Source: Pseudomonas sp. P818 (GTDB lineage Bacteria > Pseudomonadota > Gammaproteobacteria > Pseudomonadales > Pseudomonadaceae). From it: DNA of 64,000 nt. Below are positions 31,316 to 40,726 of this stretch, one piece after another. Location: NCBI RefSeq assembly GCF_000418555.1, contig NZ_ATKM01000012.1, forward strand, positions 62,001 to 126,000, given 5' to 3'. The translations under genes were made by a program, and so were the position numbers. A model generated the notes under the pieces. It was not told where the DNA came from, did not search any database, and saw only the letters and a list, made by a program, of their open reading frames with translations. Every line of letters begins with the position of its first letter. Within the stretch, counting starts at the first letter, position 1.

Positions 31316-31906
31316 TCAGGCTTGCGGCGGGTTGAGCCCATCGCTGGGCGGCAGGGATTGCAGAAGCAATTGCGCAGTACGGCCGGCGCTGTCGGCGGCG
31401 TCCGCCTGACCGGTAACCATGGCGACGGCGGTCGCGCCGTCGATCAGCAGGAGGAACTGCCTGGCCATTTCCTCGGGCTCGGCAAAGCCGCCAGCCGTGG
31501 TCAGCTCGGTCAGGTAGGCGAGCAGGCGCTGTTTATGCAGCAGCGCCACGGCGCGGATTTCACTCTCAAGATCACCGATCTCACCCGCCGCGTTGATGAA
31601 GGCACAGCCGTGGAAATCTGCCGCCGAAAACCAACTGCGCAGAAGCGGAAACACAGCCAGCAAGCGCTCGCCTGGCGAGCCTGCGGAAGTCCCCGCGATG
31701 AACCATTGCATCCAGCGCTCATCACGCGCGCGCAGCGCTGCGGCGACCAATGCTTCCTTGGTCGGATAGAGGCGATAGATGCTTTTGCGCGCCACCCCTG
31801 ATGCCTTGACGATGGCGTCCATCCCGGTGGCGTTGATACCACCGACATAGACCAGGCTTTCGGTGGTTTGCAGCAGGCGCTGCTGGATCGAGGCGTCTTC
31901 GAGCAT
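31316..31906 (-). CDS. TetR-family repressor
   Basis: 196 residues. N-terminal DNA-binding domain with GINATGMDAIVKASGVARKS and IYRLYPTKEALVAAALRARD. The C-terminal ligand domain includes FHGCAFINAAGEIGDLESEI and VALLHKQRLLAYLTELTTAGGF, similar to the AcrR/YcdC-like subgroup. The ATG at 31906 has no good ribosome site and lies 9 bp from a 51-bp inverted repeat that looks like a double operator, which implies strong autorepression. It is co-transcribed with the DUF1348 gene. Confidence 0.88.
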   Translation of the reverse strand: MLEDASIQQRLLQTTESLVYVGGINATGMDAIVKASGVARKSIYRLYPTKEALVAAALRARDERWMQWFIAGTSAGSPGERLLAVFPLLRSWFSAADFHGCAFINAAGEIGDLESEIRAVALLHKQRLLAYLTELTTAGGFAEPEEMARQFLLLIDGATAVAMVTGQADAADSAGRTAQLLLQSLPPSDGLNPPQA

Positions 31907-31914
31907 GGTTTCAA

Positions 31915-31965
31915 ACCATAGAGAATGATCGTTCTCAGCAAGGTAGAACGATCATTCTCTATGGT
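31915..31965. promoter_or_regulatory. Double TetR operator, 21-bp perfect inverted repeat
   Basis: Arms at 31915-31935 and 31945-31965 are exact complements with a 9-nt spacer. Each arm also contains its own near-palindrome (AGAATGATCGTTCT at 31922-31935 and AGAACGATCATTCT at 31945-31958), giving two operator-like sites with centres 23 bp apart, immediately upstream of the TetR gene. Confidence 0.75.
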
Positions 31966-32111
31966 CAATCGATTTTTCGTAAGCTGGGGACGAGCGGTCG
32001 ATCAGCAGAGTGCGCCAGCGCTTCAGAAGCTCGCCGGCGCGGGCGTGAAAGCATTGACCATGAGTTGATGTTCCCTGCTCTGCAGATACAACTCATCAGG
32101 CTGAAGACTGC

Positions 32112-33032
32112 TCAGCGCCGTTCCATCACCGGCGCATGCTCAGCCATCAGTTCCACCACCCAATCGATGAACACCCGTAGCTTGGCGCTGACATGCCGGT
32201 TCGGCGGGAAAGCCAGGTATATCGGCATCGGCTTCATCTGCCAGTCCTCGAACAGGCGCACCAGCTCGCCGCTGGCCAGATGCGGTCTGGCCATGTAGTG
32301 CGGCAGCCAGAGCATGCCCAGGCCCGCCAGGCCTGCGGCCAGGTAGGCGTTGCCATCATCGACGATCAATAGCGGCCGGCCCTGCGCTTCAATGCGCTCT
32401 TCGCCACGCCACATGGCATAGGGCAAGGCCCTGCCGGTGCGTGACCAGAGAAAGCCCACCGTACTGTGGCCGCTGTCTTCCAGTTCGCGCGGATGCGCCG
32501 GTATGCCCGCTCGCTGCAGATAGCCTGGCGCGGCGTAGATACCGAGTTGCAGATCGCCGATATGCCGTGCGATCAGCGACTGATCGGTGATCTCGCCGCC
32601 GCGCACCACGCAATCGACGTTCTCGCCGATGATGTCGATGATTCGATCGCTCACGCCCAGGGTCAGCTGGATCTCGGGATAGCGCGCGTAGAAGCCCGGC
32701 AGCGCCGGAATCAGCAACATGCGCGCGAAGGGGCTGGGCACGTCCACACGCAGCCGGCCACGCGGGGCCAGCGATGCACTGGACAGGCTGGTCTCGGCGT
32801 CGTCGACATCGGCCAGCAAACGTACCACTCGCTCGTAGTAGGCGGCACCATCAGCGGTAACGTTGACCTTGCGCGTGGTGCGGTTGAGCAGGCGCACGCG
32901 TAGTCGAGCCTCCAGTTGCTGGACCAGCTGCGTCACGCTGGTCTTGCTCATGTGCAGGGTCGCAGCCGCCTTGGTGAAACTGCCGGTTTCCACCACCCGG
33001 GCGAAGGCCTGCATCGCATCGAAACGGTCCAT
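32112..33032 (-). CDS. LysR-family transcriptional regulator (AaeR/DhcR-like branch)
   Basis: 306 residues from the ATG at 33032 (GAGAG upstream). Helix-turn-helix in MDRFDAMQAFARVVETGSFT, KAAATLHMSKTSVTQLVQQL and RLLNRTTRKVNVTADGAAYY. The effector domain has APRGRLRVDVPSPFARMLLIPAL and LGVSDRIIDIIGENVDCVVR, the common form of the small-aromatic/efflux LysR branch. It is divergent from the RidA-like gene (140-bp gap), which is its likely target. Confidence 0.9.
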   Translation of the reverse strand: MDRFDAMQAFARVVETGSFTKAAATLHMSKTSVTQLVQQLEARLRVRLLNRTTRKVNVTADGAAYYERVVRLLADVDDAETSLSSASLAPRGRLRVDVPSPFARMLLIPALPGFYARYPEIQLTLGVSDRIIDIIGENVDCVVRGGEITDQSLIARHIGDLQLGIYAAPGYLQRAGIPAHPRELEDSGHSTVGFLWSRTGRALPYAMWRGEERIEAQGRPLLIVDDGNAYLAAGLAGLGMLWLPHYMARPHLASGELVRLFEDWQMKPMPIYLAFPPNRHVSAKLRVFIDWVVELMAEHAPVMERR

Positions 33033-33171
33033 TTCACGTCTCTCTCGATCTTTGATTGTTTGGATTCTACAAACAGTCATGACCAGAGTTACGCGTTTAT
33101 CCAGCCCGGCGAGGTTCTTAAAGTGAGGCTATCGCTAACAGCGGGCCGCACCGGCCCCGACGGAGGTACTC

Positions 33172-33567
33172 ATGAGCAGCAAACGTGATGTGATTTTTCC
33201 TGCCGAGCGGCATGCCCTTTACGAACTTCATCGCTACTCACCGGCGATTCGCTCCAACGGCTTTCTGTTCGTCTCCGGCCAGGTCGGCAGCCGCAAGGAT
33301 GGCTCGCCCGAACCCGATCTGAAAGATCAGGTTCGCCTGGCCTTCACCAACCTCAACGCGATTCTCGCCGAAGCCGGTTGCAGCTTCGAAGATGTGGTCG
33401 ACACCACCATTTTCATGGTCGACCCGCACGCGAAGTTCGAAACCATCTGGGAGGTGGCAGCCGACTACTGGGGCGAAGCGCCCTACCCGACGGTGACGGC
33501 CCTTGGCGTGACCTGGCTGTCCGGCTTCGATTTCGAGATCAAGGTGATCGCCAAGCTGCCGCAGTGA
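33172..33567 (+). CDS. RidA/YjgF-family protein
   Basis: 131 residues. RidA proteins form trimers and hydrolyse reactive enamine/imine intermediates. Family pattern: YSPAIRSNGFLFVSGQVGSR, DQVRLAFTNLNAILAEAGCS, VVDTTIFMVDP and PYPTVTALGVTWLSGFDFEI. The position where archetypal RidA has the catalytic Arg (…RPARSxV…) here reads YPTVTALGV, so this is one of the other Rid subfamilies and may lack imine deaminase activity. GGAGG precedes the ATG. It is probably controlled by the divergent LysR gene. Confidence 0.9.
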   Translation: MSSKRDVIFPAERHALYELHRYSPAIRSNGFLFVSGQVGSRKDGSPEPDLKDQVRLAFTNLNAILAEAGCSFEDVVDTTIFMVDPHAKFETIWEVAADYWGEAPYPTVTALGVTWLSGFDFEIKVIAKLPQ

Positions 33568-33579
33568 ATGCTGGCCGTA

Positions 33580-33597
33580 CCGCTCTGCGCAGAGCGG
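33580..33597. terminator. Palindromic hairpin between convergent genes
   Basis: CCGCTCTGCGCAGAGCGG is a perfect 18-bp palindrome between the ridA-like stop and the dabA stop. It could form a transcript-end stem for either strand, but no T-run follows, so the terminator call is tentative. Confidence 0.4.
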
Positions 33598-33623
33598 CAA
33601 GGCCCGGCGGGCGCAGATCCGGC

Positions 33624-36077
33624 TCAAGGCGCGAGCAACGGCCGCCAGCCATCGCCGTCGCGAATCTGCAATGGCGTGCCGGGATGATCGTCCAGCCTCA
33701 GCAGATACAGCCAGCCATTTTCGACCAGCTCGCGCACCACCTGATGGCTGGCGATCACCTGATCGATCATCGAGCGCGGCGCAGCGATGATCACGCTCAG
33801 ACGCAGCGGCCGATGCAACCAGCGCTGACCATCATGCAGCGACTGGCGCGCCAGGCCGATGCGCAGGTCGCCACCGTTGCCCTCGAATACCCCGATGTTT
33901 CCCCCCACCACGTTGTGCAGCACCTTGTTGCCACTGCCAAAGCGCTGGTTGTCGGTGGTCGAGGTCAGGTACTGCAGGTTGATCCAGTGCGCCACCACCA
34001 TCGGCGCGGTCATGATCAACTCCAGCACCTTGCCACCCTCGTCCTGCCGCCAGTCATAGTCATGCAGGAAGGCACGCCCCTGCAGGTCGAGGCCGCGGCT
34101 ACGCGTGCGCGGCGCCGCGATGAAAGCGGCATTGCCAGCCAGCCCCCACTCCGGCCGTGTCTGCGCCCAGTCATCGGCACGCCGGCGCAGGGTAGCGAGG
34201 AGACGCTCCGGTTTTTCACGGATAGCCCCCAGCCCCAGTCGCGCCGCACGCTCCTCACGCACCCGCAAGGCTGCAGCGTCCAGCGCCTGACGCAGCCGCT
34301 GCCAGCCTGGCACGAGATCAGTCGGCAAGACGTCGCTGGCGAACACCCGGACTTCGTCGGTGGTGGTGTTGTGCAGGCCCGACAGCACGTGGCAGTCCAT
34401 TGGCAGCTCGATCCCCTGCTCGGCCAGGCCCCAGCGCACCGCCGGATCGTTGAGCAGCCCGGCCAACACGCGGGCGTTGACCTCGCCGCTCTGGCCGCAA
34501 CAGGCGCCGCAATCCAGCCCGGCAGCCTGTGGGTTGTTGGCGCTCTGACTGCCATGGCCAAGCAGCAGGAGCAACGGCGGAAAGTCCCGTGTCAGGCCCA
34601 TCGCCCGCAGAATACGAGCCGCCAGTTGCACCCGCTGATCATTGCCAAGCGGCTCCAGCACCGGGCTGAGACGTTGCCACTCACCGCTCTTCAATCCCGC
34701 GCGCTCGGCCGGCGCCAGGCCGCGTAGCCAGCCCCCCGTGCGCCCGAGCAATGAACCGGCGTAACCCAGGCCAAGCGACTCGACCAGGGTAAAACCCGAT
34801 GCCGGCAAACGCTCGAACAGGCGCCAGCGCCCCTGCCGCGCCAACCTTGCCTGGCGCCGCCCGGCCAGCCGAGCGTCGCAGGCCACGTCACCGCAGCTGT
34901 CGCCGGCGCTCAGTTGCGGCGCCAGGAGTCCCGGCAACTGCGGACGGCTGGCTGTCGTGCCGAGCGGCGTATAAGCGATCGGCAGACCGAAGAAGCCGGC
35001 AAAACCACCGGTCTGCACCTGCGGACAGACTTCTTCCAGGGCGCGGCGCAGCGGCTCGGAGCGCACGTCGATACAGAAGTACACCTTGGCCAGCGTTGGC
35101 TGCGCCGCCACGCTCTGCGCCTGGGCAGACTGCAGAAGCTGCTGCAGGTGCTCTTGCCAGGCCAGCTCTTCGGCGCGCTGCCACAGCTGTAGTGCCTGCC
35201 AGGCATGCGACGGCCGGCTGCTGCGCCCAGCCTGCCAGGCCTCGCGCCAGGCACTCCAGCGACTGCTTGAATCACGCCGGCGATCATCCACCAGCCACTC
35301 CCAGGCCGCGCGAATGGCCAACAAATCCAGCAGCGTGTCATCGTCGCTGCCCGCCTGACGCGCCAGCCAGCGCCGATAGGCGCACCAGGAGGCCCAGCCC
35401 AGACTGCGCAACAGCAGACAATCGAACCATTCTTCCAGCTCGTCGGCCCTCAGCCCCAGGCGTTGTACGGCAGCCTCAAGCGCCGCCCGCGGCTGCAATG
35501 GCAACTCGGCGATACGCGCGCCCAACTCGCGACAGGCGCTAAGCACGCTGAGGCCACGATCGTCCTGCATGGCCTGGCGCCAGGCCTGATACAGCCCGCC
35601 CTGGCGATCGGCATGCCAGTCGGCCTGGCACTCGTCGAACCAGGCAGCGCAGCACTGGCCGATCTGCTGGGTGATCAAGGTGGGCCAGCCCGGCAAGGCG
35701 ATCTCGGCATCGGCCATATCCTCCAGTAACGACAGACCAGGTACCTCCTGTTGCGCAGCCGGCAGAGCCTGCAGCAGATCCGGTACCGTCCAGCCGTGCG
35801 CATTGCCCCTCAAGACATGCTGCAAGTGGCGCTCGCCGATCTGCCCGTCGGCCCAGGCCTGGCGGTAGTCGTCACCCGCTAGCGTCAGCCTGCTGCCGAC
35901 ACGCCGCCAGAGCTGCTCGGCCACTTCGGCCCAATGCTGCTGGCGCCGCTCCCACAGCGGGCTGACGGCGATCATACGATCCAATGGCCAGGTCGGCGCG
36001 ATACGCTCACAGGCTCGCGCCGCGGCGGCGTGGAGGACGTCGCGGTCGATGGCGACGAAGTATTCGATGGAGGTCAT
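33624..36077 (-). CDS. dabA: Inorganic-carbon transporter subunit DabA (DUF2309)
   Basis: 817 residues from the ATG at 36077 (GGAGAG upstream). DabA is a zinc protein related to beta-carbonic anhydrase that works with DabB to accumulate bicarbonate using ion-gradient energy. The zinc-site residues are visible: Cys335 and Asp337 in YFCIDVRSE, His508 in LLLLLGHGSQS and Cys523 in GLDCGACCG. Arg339 next to Asp is also kept. The start overlaps the dabB stop by four bases (ATGA), so the pair is translationally coupled. Confidence 0.92.
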   Translation of the reverse strand: MTSIEYFVAIDRDVLHAAAARACERIAPTWPLDRMIAVSPLWERRQQHWAEVAEQLWRRVGSRLTLAGDDYRQAWADGQIGERHLQHVLRGNAHGWTVPDLLQALPAAQQEVPGLSLLEDMADAEIALPGWPTLITQQIGQCCAAWFDECQADWHADRQGGLYQAWRQAMQDDRGLSVLSACRELGARIAELPLQPRAALEAAVQRLGLRADELEEWFDCLLLRSLGWASWCAYRRWLARQAGSDDDTLLDLLAIRAAWEWLVDDRRRDSSSRWSAWREAWQAGRSSRPSHAWQALQLWQRAEELAWQEHLQQLLQSAQAQSVAAQPTLAKVYFCIDVRSEPLRRALEEVCPQVQTGGFAGFFGLPIAYTPLGTTASRPQLPGLLAPQLSAGDSCGDVACDARLAGRRQARLARQGRWRLFERLPASGFTLVESLGLGYAGSLLGRTGGWLRGLAPAERAGLKSGEWQRLSPVLEPLGNDQRVQLAARILRAMGLTRDFPPLLLLLGHGSQSANNPQAAGLDCGACCGQSGEVNARVLAGLLNDPAVRWGLAEQGIELPMDCHVLSGLHNTTTDEVRVFASDVLPTDLVPGWQRLRQALDAAALRVREERAARLGLGAIREKPERLLATLRRRADDWAQTRPEWGLAGNAAFIAAPRTRSRGLDLQGRAFLHDYDWRQDEGGKVLELIMTAPMVVAHWINLQYLTSTTDNQRFGSGNKVLHNVVGGNIGVFEGNGGDLRIGLARQSLHDGQRWLHRPLRLSVIIAAPRSMIDQVIASHQVVRELVENGWLYLLRLDDHPGTPLQIRDGDGWRPLLAP

Positions 36078-37609
36078 GGGCGCTCTCCGGTGACGGCCAG
36101 GTTGGCGGGCAGCGGGCGTACCGGCCACAGGCGGAAGGTCAGACGAGTGAAATGTTCATCGAGGAAGAAACCGGCGAATGCCGCCGGATACAGGCGCCGC
36201 GCCAGCAGGCCCTGGGGCCGCGCGACGATCCACGCCTGCAGCAGATAGAGCCCAAGGAACAGCGCCAGGGCCAACAGGCTCAGATACAGCGGCGCCGAGG
36301 CGAACGCCGCGCCGGATGCAAGAATCCAGCTGGCAGCCAGGTGCCACAGCAGATACAGACCCAGCAGCGCAGTCAGCATCAGCGCGGCATAAACCGGCTG
36401 ACTGCGCCGCAGGCACCAGGGCGCCAGCCCCACCGCAAGAATGACCAGGGCCTCCAACGGCAGCGGATGCATCGGTACCAGGTAACGCCAGAGCTGATCG
36501 AGCAGCGCCATGGCCAGCCCCGCAAGCGCCAGCCCCAGCAGCAGCGAGAGCAGTCCCGGTGCCGGCCGCTGTGGTTGCAAGGCCTGATGACGCACCTGCA
36601 ACACCCTCTCCCCGGAGGTGAGAAAGGCATGTGCCTTGTACAGCGAGTGGGCCAACAGGTGCACCAGCGCCAATTCATAGAGGCCCAGGCCGCATTCGAG
36701 CAGCATGAACCCCATCTGCGCGCAGGTCGACCAGGCCAGACGCACCTTGATGCTGATGCGCGTCATCATCACCAGCGCCGCCAGCACGGCAGTCAGGCCG
36801 CCCACCACCACCAGTAGTGTCTGGGCAACCGGCGCAGCCGACAGCAAGGGCGCGAAACGCAGCAGGACGAAGCCGCCCAGGTTGACCAGCCCGGCATGCA
36901 GCAGCGCCGACACCGGCGTCGGCGCCTCCATCACCTGGATCAGCCAGCCATGTACCGGCAACTGCGCGGACTTGAGGATTACCGCCAATACCAGCAGTAC
37001 CGCAGCCAAGTGCAGATCCCAGCCAAGGGCGCCGCCGTCGAGGCGCACCGCCACCTGATCGAGTATCTGCGCCAGTTCGCTGCTGCCAGCCGCTCGCACC
37101 AGCAGCACGCTGGCCAGCAGCAGACAGACATCGGCCAGGCGGCTGGCGAGAAATTTCTTGTGCGCCACCACCAGTGCCATGGGGCGGTCGCGATAGAAGG
37201 TCAGCAGCTGGTGCAGGCACAGGCTGGAGACGATCCAGGCAGCCACCAGCCCGTACAAATCGCGACTGGTGACCACCATGGCTACCGCCGCCAGGGTGCC
37301 GAGCAACGCCAGCAGATAACGACGCTGACCGGGCTCACCCTGCAGGTAACGCGCGGAAAACTCGACGATGATCAGAGCCAGCAGGCTGATCAGGCTGGCC
37401 ATGGCCAGCCCCAGGCGGTCGGCCGGCTGATCGTCGAGGCCAGCCTGCGCCAGCGCGGCCAGCACCAGAGCCAAACCGCCGATTCCAGCCAGGCGCCCTG
37501 GCCACCAGAGGCTGGCCGCCATGCGGGTCGGCCACCACGCCACCGGCAGCAGGGCCAAGGCGTACAGCCAGGGCAGCCAGGTGGCCAATTGAGAAGACAG
37601 AGGCAGCAT
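36074..37609 (-). CDS. dabB: Inorganic-carbon transporter membrane subunit DabB (NuoL/MrpA-like)
   Basis: 511 residues from the ATG at 37609 (GGAGAT upstream). It is almost wholly membrane-embedded, with about 13-14 helices. Homologous to the antiporter-like subunits of complex I: KFLASRLADVCLLLASVLLV, LPVHGWLIQVMEAPTPVSAL, LHAGLVNLGGFVLLRFAPLL and STCAQMGFMLLECGLGLYEL. The Lys and Glu/His positions typical of proton-conducting half channels are present. The order dabB-dabA is the usual one. It is divergent from a frameshifted LysR gene. Confidence 0.9.
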   Translation of the reverse strand: MLPLSSQLATWLPWLYALALLPVAWWPTRMAASLWWPGRLAGIGGLALVLAALAQAGLDDQPADRLGLAMASLISLLALIIVEFSARYLQGEPGQRRYLLALLGTLAAVAMVVTSRDLYGLVAAWIVSSLCLHQLLTFYRDRPMALVVAHKKFLASRLADVCLLLASVLLVRAAGSSELAQILDQVAVRLDGGALGWDLHLAAVLLVLAVILKSAQLPVHGWLIQVMEAPTPVSALLHAGLVNLGGFVLLRFAPLLSAAPVAQTLLVVVGGLTAVLAALVMMTRISIKVRLAWSTCAQMGFMLLECGLGLYELALVHLLAHSLYKAHAFLTSGERVLQVRHQALQPQRPAPGLLSLLLGLALAGLAMALLDQLWRYLVPMHPLPLEALVILAVGLAPWCLRRSQPVYAALMLTALLGLYLLWHLAASWILASGAAFASAPLYLSLLALALFLGLYLLQAWIVARPQGLLARRLYPAAFAGFFLDEHFTRLTFRLWPVRPLPANLAVTGERP

Positions 37610-37715
37610 GAACGATCTCCAGAGATAGGCGCGCGATGGCACTAGTCTCCTGGAGCGCTATATTTATTTAAAATAGATTGATAAGAACCAAATATTCTTC
37701 TTTAGAGAATCATGC

Positions 37716-38589
37716 ATGCGACGGCTCAACTTCCATCACCTGCACTACTTCTGGGCTGTGGCCAAGGAAGGCAATTTGACCCGCGCAGCCCAGTCGCTGC
37801 ACGTCGCCCAATCGGCACTCTCGACGCAGATTCGCGCGCTCGAAGAGCAATTGGGTCATGCGCTGTTCATCCGTTCCGGGCGCAATCTGCTGCTCACCGA
37901 AGCAGGACAGCTGGTGCTGGATTATGCCGACAGCATCTTTGCCCTCGGCAGCGAACTGCAGATGACCCTGCAGGGCGCGCTGCAGGCCAACCGGCAACTG
38001 CGCATCGGCGCCGTGGCCACGCTTTCGCGTAATTTTCAGGAGAACCTGCTGCGGCCCTTTCTCGGCCGCGCTGAGCTGCGCATCACCCTGGAATCCGGCA
38101 GCCTCGGCGAGTTGCTGGAGCGCCTTGCCCTGCACAAGCTCGACGTCGTGCTGACCAACCAGGCGGTCAGCAGCGATGCCCAACGCTCGTGGCGCTGCCG
38201 CCTGCTGGACAGGCAGAGCGTGTGCCTGGTGGGCCCGCCGCGCAGCGGCAGTTTCGATCTACGACGCGATCTGCAACAGGCGCGCCTGATCGTTCCGGGA
38301 CGCAGCAGCGATATTCGCAGTCAGTTCGAACTGTTCTGCGACAGCCAGGGTCTGCAGCCGGACATTTGCGCCGAGGTCGACGACATGGCCATGACTGCGT
38401 CTGCTGGCAAGGGACTCCGGCGACATGGCGCTGCTACCGGCGGTGGTGGTGCAGGACGAACTGCAATCGGGCGTGCTGCAGCTGTACGCCGAGATTCCCG
38501 AGATCGCCGAGCAGTTCTTCGCCGTCACCCTGCAGCGCCAGTTTCGCCTGGATATTCTCGACGAGTTGCTGGGCCAGAGCATGCGCTGA
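37716..38589 (+). pseudogene. LysR-family regulator divergent from dabBA, frameshifted near the 3' end
   Basis: The frame starts MRRLNFHHLHYFWAVAKEGN with LTRAAQSLHVAQSALSTQIR and is normal (NhaR-like LysR) up to about residue 226 (EVDDMAM). It then changes to a low-complexity Arg/Ala-rich tail that runs to 38636. One extra A at 38394 explains this: removing it restores LRLLARDSGDMALLPAVVVQ, then LYAEIPEIAEQFFAVTLQRQ and a stop at 38587-38589, giving 290 residues. Either the gene is recently broken or the base is a sequencing error. As read, the last ~65 residues of the effector domain are lost. It is the expected regulator of dabBA. Confidence 0.85.
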
Positions 38590-38622
38590 CAACACTACGC
38601 CCGCCGCCGGCCCAGGCAAGCC

Positions 38623-39273
38623 TCAAAGACGAGTGAAGACCCGCTCAGCCGGCAAACGCGACTTTGGCAGCGCGGCATTGAAATCGCTGTCGCTGCGATA
38701 CCCCAGTGCAACCGCCACCACGCTGCTCAAGCCCTGAGCGGTCAGCTCCAGTTCCTCGTCCAGCGCCTGGCGGTCGATGCCCTCCATCGGCGTGGCGTCG
38801 ATACCCTTGGCTGCGGCCCCCAGGAGCAAGGTGCCAAGCGCCAGATAGGCCTGCTTCTCGGCCCAGTGCTGCATGTCGCCAAGGCCGCGGTGCAACTCGA
38901 CATAGCTGCTGCGGGTGTTGTGCTGGGTGGTGCGCGCCGCGTCATCGCGGAAGCGGCCATCGTCGGCTTCCTGCTGCAGCACATCAGCCAGATAGGCATC
39001 GTCGAAGTCGCGGCGGGCGCAGATCAGGATCACATGCGAGGCATTGAGGATCTTCGGCTGGTTGTAGGCGAAACCGCCCTGAGCGCCCTTGGCCAGGCGC
39101 GCCTTGCCCTCGGCGGAGCTGGCCACGACGAAATGCCAGGGCTGCGAGTTGACCGACGACGGTGACAGACGCAGCAGCTCGAGCAGCTCGTCGATGATCG
39201 CCTGGTCCACCTGGCGGCTGGCATCGTAGGCCTTGGTGGTATAGCGCTGGCGCGCGAAGGAAACGGGGCTCAT
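38623..39273 (-). CDS. NAD(P)H nitroreductase, NfsB-like
   Basis: 216 residues from the ATG at 39273 (AGGAGG 8 nt upstream). FMN-dependent two-electron reductase of nitro compounds and quinones. Family features: RQRYTTKAYDASRQVDQAII, LLRLSPSSVNSQPWHFVVAS, YLALGTLLLGAAAKGIDATP, MEGID and VVAVALGYRSDSDFN. It converges on the broken LysR gene. Natural substrate unknown. Confidence 0.93.
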   Translation of the reverse strand: MSPVSFARQRYTTKAYDASRQVDQAIIDELLELLRLSPSSVNSQPWHFVVASSAEGKARLAKGAQGGFAYNQPKILNASHVILICARRDFDDAYLADVLQQEADDGRFRDDAARTTQHNTRSSYVELHRGLGDMQHWAEKQAYLALGTLLLGAAAKGIDATPMEGIDRQALDEELELTAQGLSSVVAVALGYRSDSDFNAALPKSRLPAERVFTRL

Positions 39274-39432
39274 GGACAACCTCCTGATCGAATGAGTGGA
39301 GCGAAATGGACGCTAGTCTGAACCATGCCCCAACATGAAAAAAGCGGCCATCGGCAGCAGGAGTTTCAATGCAAAAGCGAAAATCCCACGCATACCCGCG
39401 TCAACAGGATCATCGCCCCCACGGTCCCATCC

Positions 39433-40311
39433 TCACTCATTGGTGATCTGGCGCGCGACAAACCGCTTGGCCGGCGCCACGATCTGCTCCTGCGCCGCCA
39501 CCAGCGGCAGATCGCGCGCACCTTCCTCGGTCTGCCCGACCAGGGCGTAGAGCGTCGCCGTAGCCAGCTCCAGGGCCTGCGGCAGCGCCTGTCCGGCCAA
39601 CAGCCGGCCCAGCAGCGTGGCCGAGAACACATCGCCCATGCCGTTGGGCAAGGGATGCAGAGTCAGGCGTGGCGTGGTCACCAGCCAGGCGCCCTCGCCG
39701 TTCACCGCCAGGGTGCCCAGTTCGCTGTCAGGAATATCCGGCGTGGCCAGGCTGGTGACGATGACCACATCCGGGCCACGGCCGCGCAACTGCCGGGCGA
39801 CCTTCACCGCCTCCTGCAGGTTGGCCGGTTTCGAGCCGGTGAGCAGCTCGAACTCGAACTGATTGGGCGTGATGATGTTGGCGAAAGGAATGGCCTGGTC
39901 ACGCAGAAAATCCGGGATGGCTGCGTTGACGAATACCCCTCGGCCAACATCGCCCATCACCGGATCGCAGAGGTAGCGCACGCCGGGGTTGTGCTGACGG
40001 ATCTCGCCCACCGCCTCGAGAATCACCCGCCCCGTATCGGCATCGCCCAGATAACCGGAAAGCACGGCGGACAGTCGCGGCAGCACGCCGCGCTCACGCA
40101 GCCCGAGCAGCACTTCGCGCACGTGCTCGGCGCCGAATACCTGGCCGCGAAACTGGCCATAGCCGGTGTGGTTGGAGAACTGCACGGTGTGAATCGGCAG
40201 CACCTCGAAACCGAGTCGCTGCAACGGAAAAACCGCCGCGGCATTGCCGACATGGCCCCAGGCGACGTGCGACTGAATGGACAGGACAAGGGGCGGTAGC
40301 GTGGCGCTCAT
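39433..40311 (-). CDS. pdxY: Pyridoxal kinase
   Basis: 292 residues of the ribokinase fold. Phosphorylates pyridoxal to pyridoxal 5'-phosphate in vitamin B6 salvage. [66 protein letters not shown] and the C-terminal anion-hole motif [15 protein letters not shown] are all present; GMGD replaces the more usual GTGD. Monocistronic, with the downstream side next to the nitroreductase gene after 160 bp. Confidence 0.95.
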   Translation of the reverse strand: MSATLPPLVLSIQSHVAWGHVGNAAAVFPLQRLGFEVLPIHTVQFSNHTGYGQFRGQVFGAEHVREVLLGLRERGVLPRLSAVLSGYLGDADTGRVILEAVGEIRQHNPGVRYLCDPVMGDVGRGVFVNAAIPDFLRDQAIPFANIITPNQFEFELLTGSKPANLQEAVKVARQLRGRGPDVVIVTSLATPDIPDSELGTLAVNGEGAWLVTTPRLTLHPLPNGMGDVFSATLLGRLLAGQALPQALELATATLYALVGQTEEGARDLPLVAAQEQIVAPAKRFVARQITNE

Positions 40312-40395
40312 GACGATCTCTGCAGGCTGAAGACGAGGTGCCGGGGATTATTCGCCAAGGGGCACGAACCTGTCACGCACTGCTCTGGCTCAGGG

Positions 40396-40576
40396 CTACC
40401 CGCCGTCATGCGCGAGCAAGACGTAGCCAAGCGAAGCGGCCAGGGCCAGCCACATACCCCAGCGGCAGCAGGATCAGATCGTCCAGGTAGCCCAGTAGCG
40501 GGATGAAGTCAGGAATTAGATCAATGGGGCTCAGCGCATACGCCAGCACAAGGACGGCCACCAGCTTGGCCAGCAT
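40396..40576 (-). pseudogene. Remnant of a DUF1232 (YkvA-like) membrane protein gene, frameshifted
   Basis: Reading the minus strand from 40576 gives [15 protein letters not shown] and then [18 protein letters not shown] and LILLPLG, the hallmark of DUF1232 proteins. The frame then turns to unrelated sequence; skipping one base (T on the minus strand, position 40456) restores [14 protein letters not shown] and a stop at 40396-40398. Upstream, [13 protein letters not shown] continues the homologous pattern but no start codon is found before a stop. The gene is therefore decayed at its 5' end and frameshifted. Confidence 0.65.
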
Positions 40577-40726
40577 CGACGTGCGCGGATACCGGCAAAC
40601 GAGTCTCAGCCGAACGAAGACGCAATCAGCTTGCCTGAATGATTGTGAACGCAGCGACCGTCATCCTTCCGTGGTGTTGACGCCGCCAGCGAAACGCTCA
40701 TGCAGTCATTCCCAGAGAGCCTCACC

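Noticed and set aside
37694..37710. ATTCT-N7-AGAAT dyad as a LysR binding site in the dabB promoter region
   Set aside because: It lies almost on the LysR start codon and fits the T-N11-A rule poorly in an AT-rich stretch, so it was not listed as a feature.
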